From: Quillaja saponaria
Lineage: Eukaryota; Streptophyta; Magnoliopsida; Fabales; Quillajaceae
DNA: 64,000 nt
NCBI GenBank assembly: GCA_029379385.1
Contig: CM055618.1
Span: 15,663,071 to 15,727,070 of the forward strand
Direction of reading: 5' to 3'
Shown one piece after another: positions 60,386 to 64,000 of this stretch. The position numbers and the translations under genes were made by a program. The first letter of the stretch is position 1, and the number at the start of each line of letters is the position of its first letter. The notes below the pieces were generated by a model. That model did not search any database, had not been told where the DNA came from, and was given only the letters and a program-made list of their open reading frames with translations.

Positions 60386-63166
60386 TTGGGGCAAAAGGGT
60401 TTGTGCCTAAAGAAGGACAGCATATGGTGGTGACGAGCTTAGAAAGTGTTTAGCGGTTTTCTTCAATTTTTATGTTGTGGGTTTTTTCTGAATTTAGGGA
60501 CTGAGAAGCAGAGAAAGGTAAAGAATTGAAATTGGGTGCTTCGCTCGAATTGGTAGGGAAGGTTTTGGTATCTTCCTTTTCCTTATTCTGAAGCATTTTA
60601 TATTGTATTATATTATGGTTTTATATATATGTTTGTTTGTCCTATATAGTGTGATCTATATGCTTCTTTCCATCTAGGAATATTGGTCCTTTTTGCTTAT
60701 AAAGCAAAATGCTAAACTTGCATTGATAAAAACAAACTGTTAGAGCTACCCATATGAAAACATACATACAGACGTGTTGCCCCTTATGTGGTGGAAGAAA
60801 ATATTTGCCTTTACCAAAAATATATTTACATTATGCATTCTAGTTTTAGAAAAGCTACACACAAATATGAGTCATATACGGGAGTTACTCGTACTCTTCT
60901 AAGAAACTTTCTGTCCACAAAAAAGAAAATCGTGTAAGAAGCATTAATATTCAAATTTGTATTGGAAGACTAAAAAAAAGGATTAAAAATGTGTATTTAT
61001 TTATTACAGATTAAAAGTTCTAAACACAGATGTGTTTCTAAAATTTAGTTGCTTAACAATTAAGTATTATAAAAGAGTCTTTGACAGTAATTTCATTTTA
61101 TATTATATGTAGAACAGCTGGTGCAGTGTTGTCATAGAGGACATGGCAATTTATTACCTTGTAAAATGTAAGATCAGATGAATAGAAAACGGTTTATAGT
61201 TCTATGGATCTAAAATTTTGAAGGCCTGGTACAGTCGTAAAAAAAAATATATCCTCTTCATTGACCTTTTTTGAGTTTGAATAGTTACCATACTAACAGC
61301 ATGACCGAGTTTGATATGGGTCGGGTTTTGCCTGTAACGGTCCACTGGTTATTTTACATCAAGTCACAACCAAGTCGGATTAAAATTGGGGTTGATCGAA
61401 CCCAATTCATTGACATCCCTAAGCTAAAGAAAAAGGTATAATTACAGCAAGAATTATAACAAAAATGGGAATGCTTACAGCCGCAATGCCAATCACTTTC
61501 CTCAAAATTTGATATATAACATGAAAGTATCAACATTTAGACCATGAAGCCGCCAAACCAACTTACATTGTCAAGGAAAAAAAAAAAAAAAAACCTATCA
61601 TCACTAACAACTAATTTCATCATCTCCTCAAAGCAAAATCATGTCTTCATCAGCAGAGAAGTGAAAGGTTCTGCCATCACCTTGTCTTTCAAGCATCTCA
61701 ACAAGAACAAGATAAAAAAATTGACTGCTTATAGACAGCATTAAAAATTCGACGACGGCAATTAGAAGCAGACTGCTATACTGCTGAGTTAGATAAACAA
61801 AAATCCAATAAAATGAAGGGATCACAAAATGGCATAGCATTGCCCATTCCTGGACTTTCTACAAAGTTTAGGACACCAAGAATTATGGAAGAATACCACC
61901 TCTTGACATTTCAGACATGGAGGCTTCAAAAAGAAATGGTTCTGAAAACTAACAAGAGAAATAGAAAATTTGGGGCATCACACGAAGGACAGCATAATAT
62001 CTAAGATTCTGAAGTGGCTTCTGAGATAATACACATTTCATATCAAATCTTAACAGCCGACAGTTTAAATGCTTATTTATGTCACCTGGTTCATTCAGTT
62101 CAACATGGACCTTCTGTCCTGACAAAATCCATACAACTAGAAACCAAAAAGAACATTATGTATTTAGGAGGGAGGGAGTTAAACATGAAAGCCAACGAAC
62201 AACAGAGAGGAAAGTAAATCAGGAAAATTGTAAAAAGGACTTCATTTCCCAATCAATTAGTCCTTTCCTTTTGCTTCAGGGACACGTACAGATCCCAAAT
62301 CCACCTGTTTTGATAGTGCACATGTTCGTCTCAAAAAAAAAAAAAAAGAAAAAAAAAAGATAATTATTTCTTTCACGAGCTTTATCCCCATATCATGGTT
62401 GCAATCAGATATTGAAATTGGAAGTAAACAAATGTTCCCTCTCTGCAAGTTTCAGTTACCAAACAAAAAAATGGACACAGAAGCCATCCAGTTCATGCTG
62501 CACTGCCTAGAAAAATTGGAGATCAAAGGAAAAACACTGCACCGCTAAATCCATTACCCAAATTTAAGTTTAGGCTATGAAAAGACAGCTCTCAATTTAC
62601 CAAGTATAAGATATCACCTGGATGTATATGTCAGCAAGGGCAATCCATGAGCTAAAATCACACTTAACAGATTCATCAAACATGAAAAGGGAACTGTAGC
62701 AAGAAATGAAGTTGACAAACATAACATCAAGGTAAGTCCAAGAATGACCTAAATATAAAAAGAAGAATGCATCACCATAACTCAGGAAAAAGGAGTCTTC
62801 AGAAACCAAACTTCTCAGACAAAAGCACACCACAAATATACATTTATGTATATACACACACATACACATTATATGTATGTATATATAAAACCAGTGATCC
62901 ACAAATACCTCCTCAGCCCTCCCATTCGACTACAAAGCAGTTCTTCTCAACACATTATTTACTTACCGGTACTTAAGTCACTTGAGTCCCACATTGATGG
63001 GGTTTAAAAAAGTCAGACAAGCTTCTTATCCTTACAAAGGGCTCCTCCAACTTTGATACATGTAGGCTAGCCCGCTGTAGTAAGCATTTGTCCAATTCTG
63101 TGCAACCAGTACAAAAGTTAGACATATGGACCTGCTGCAAGTTTCTTGAAATATGTGATCATTAAG
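60386..63166. other. NHL promoter side and intergenic DNA
   Basis: Upstream flank of the minus-strand NHL gene (a TATA-like run near 60625, minus sense atatataaaacc), then AT-rich DNA. Near 62990 'gtcccacattgatggggttt' resembles a phrase found in many plant LTRs and repeat flanks. No supportable gene. Confidence 0.4.
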
Positions 63167-63279
63167 CATTAAGCATTAGCTGAATCACAAATATGTGATC
63201 ATTAAGTCCATGATTGATGGCTCTACATTAAGCATTAGCTGAATCACAAATATGTGATCATTAAGTCCATGATTGATGG
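63167..63279 (+). repeat. 54-bp perfect tandem repeat, period 59
   Basis: Copies at 63167-63220 and 63226-63279 are identical over 54 bp (start cattaagcattagctgaatc, end ccatgattgatgg) and are separated by ctcta. A partial third unit (atatgtgatcattaag) precedes them at 63151-63166. Confidence 0.92.
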
Positions 63280-64000
63280 CAAATTTACCCTGAACTTTCC
63301 AATCTGTGCATTAGATTGAGGTTTGTTGGTGTGATCCCGTAACTGTGAGCTAATATGAAAACCATCTCGGGTTGCCCAAAAGTACTTTGCCTTTTTACAA
63401 AAGGAATATTTGCCATTTTGTTGTCCAGTGTAATTTTAGGCTTGTGCATTGAGAAATTTGAGGGACGCTCAAATTTGGAGCTTTTGGTCCAATGCAATGC
63501 ACTCGAGTATTTTTTATCCCCAAAAAAACCCTTCTTTTGTAATATATCCACACTATCTCCTTACCCTACAATATTATTTAGTTATAAATTAGTCAAAACT
63601 ATTAGGGATTTTTTTTGTATCAATCAATGTTATACTCATGTATTATGCATGTATTGGGATAATTAATTATGTTAAAATATTAAAATTTAGTAAATAATGT
63701 AAATTAATTTAATACAGTTTTTTTAAGTTTAAAAAGGAATTTCAAAGACAAACACTTGCTTAATGCAAACACTATGTATGCCTCTTCTGGTAACTTTCAC
63801 AGTCCAAAACACTTCCACAGTCAGTTTCTAAACAGAGTTTTCAATCTCACAGCATTTTCTCAAATAAAGTGCCAAACTCATTCACAAGTCACAACCCAAA
63901 GCTCAAAGTATTTTTGCCTCAGTACTTTCTGAAACACACCTTTGGCTAAAATTCTTCACCAAAGGTATGCCAAACTAGGCTTGGGTGGTCTAGCTCTAAA
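63280..64000. other. Right-end noncoding DNA
   Basis: AT-rich, becoming C-rich and leader-like after about 63780, which could be the 5' side of a gene outside the window. No feature can be supported within it. Confidence 0.35.

Noticed and set aside
1..64000. CRISPR arrays, operons, prophage or other prokaryotic systems
   Set aside because: The window is plant nuclear DNA with spliced genes. The direct repeats seen are tandem or dispersed noncoding repeats without regular unique spacers.

Overview
The window is nuclear DNA from a flowering plant, most likely a eudicot. It is AT-rich, its genes are split by short GT-AG introns, and the long gaps between genes are full of A/T tracts, microsatellites, MITE-like pieces and decayed LTR retrotransposons. 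The protein families (pectin acetylesterase, PMEI-type pectin methylesterase, PRONE-type RopGEF, BAHD acyltransferase, NHL/LEA_2) also point to a land plant. I cannot name the species.

Layout. 1-7.3 kb has no convincing protein gene; it holds an isolated TATA box with a 19-codon ORF, a GC-rich foldback, a MITE-like segment and duplicated noncoding DNA. 7.9-11.2 kb (+) is a complete 12-coding-exon pectin acetylesterase (400 aa). 12.8-14.8 kb (+) holds the last four exons of a protein I do not recognise. 15.36-15.66 kb looks like a solo copia-type LTR, lying just upstream of a single-exon membrane RING-H2 gene (16.0-16.5 kb, +). 17.4-21.4 kb (+) is a second, unrelated RING-H2 E3 ligase (561 aa, MGSSGSK N-terminus). 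22.3-24.2 kb (+) is a two-exon PMEI-PME pectinesterase (500 aa). 26.5-26.9 kb is a truncated F-box relic. 27.2-32.6 kb (-) is a RopGEF with seven coding exons and a 2.8 kb first coding intron; its noncoding leader appears to reach about 33.6 kb.

36.5-39.2 kb (-) is a two-exon BAHD acyltransferase whose intron contains a broken copia pol remnant, itself split by a MITE-like insertion. 40-53 kb is repeat-rich and nearly gene-free: a short minus-oriented LTR element (TRIM-like), a 40-bp perfect repeat pair 3.16 kb apart, a 303-bp tandem duplication, and a minus-strand core promoter near 48.76 kb whose gene body I could not resolve. 53.3-55.3 kb (-) is a three-exon coiled-coil and transmembrane protein of unknown function. 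58.0-58.4 kb holds a doubtful minus-strand ORF. 59.8-60.4 kb (-) is an NHL/LEA_2 gene. The last 3.6 kb has only repeats.

The clearest functional theme is pectin. PAE removes acetyl groups and PME removes methyl groups from homogalacturonan, and the two genes lie on the same strand about 11 kb apart with two RING E3 ligases and the unknown gene between them. A RopGEF, a regulator of ROP GTPases in polar growth, follows. Physical proximity is seen in the sequence; co-regulation is not. I found no multi-gene system that I would call new.
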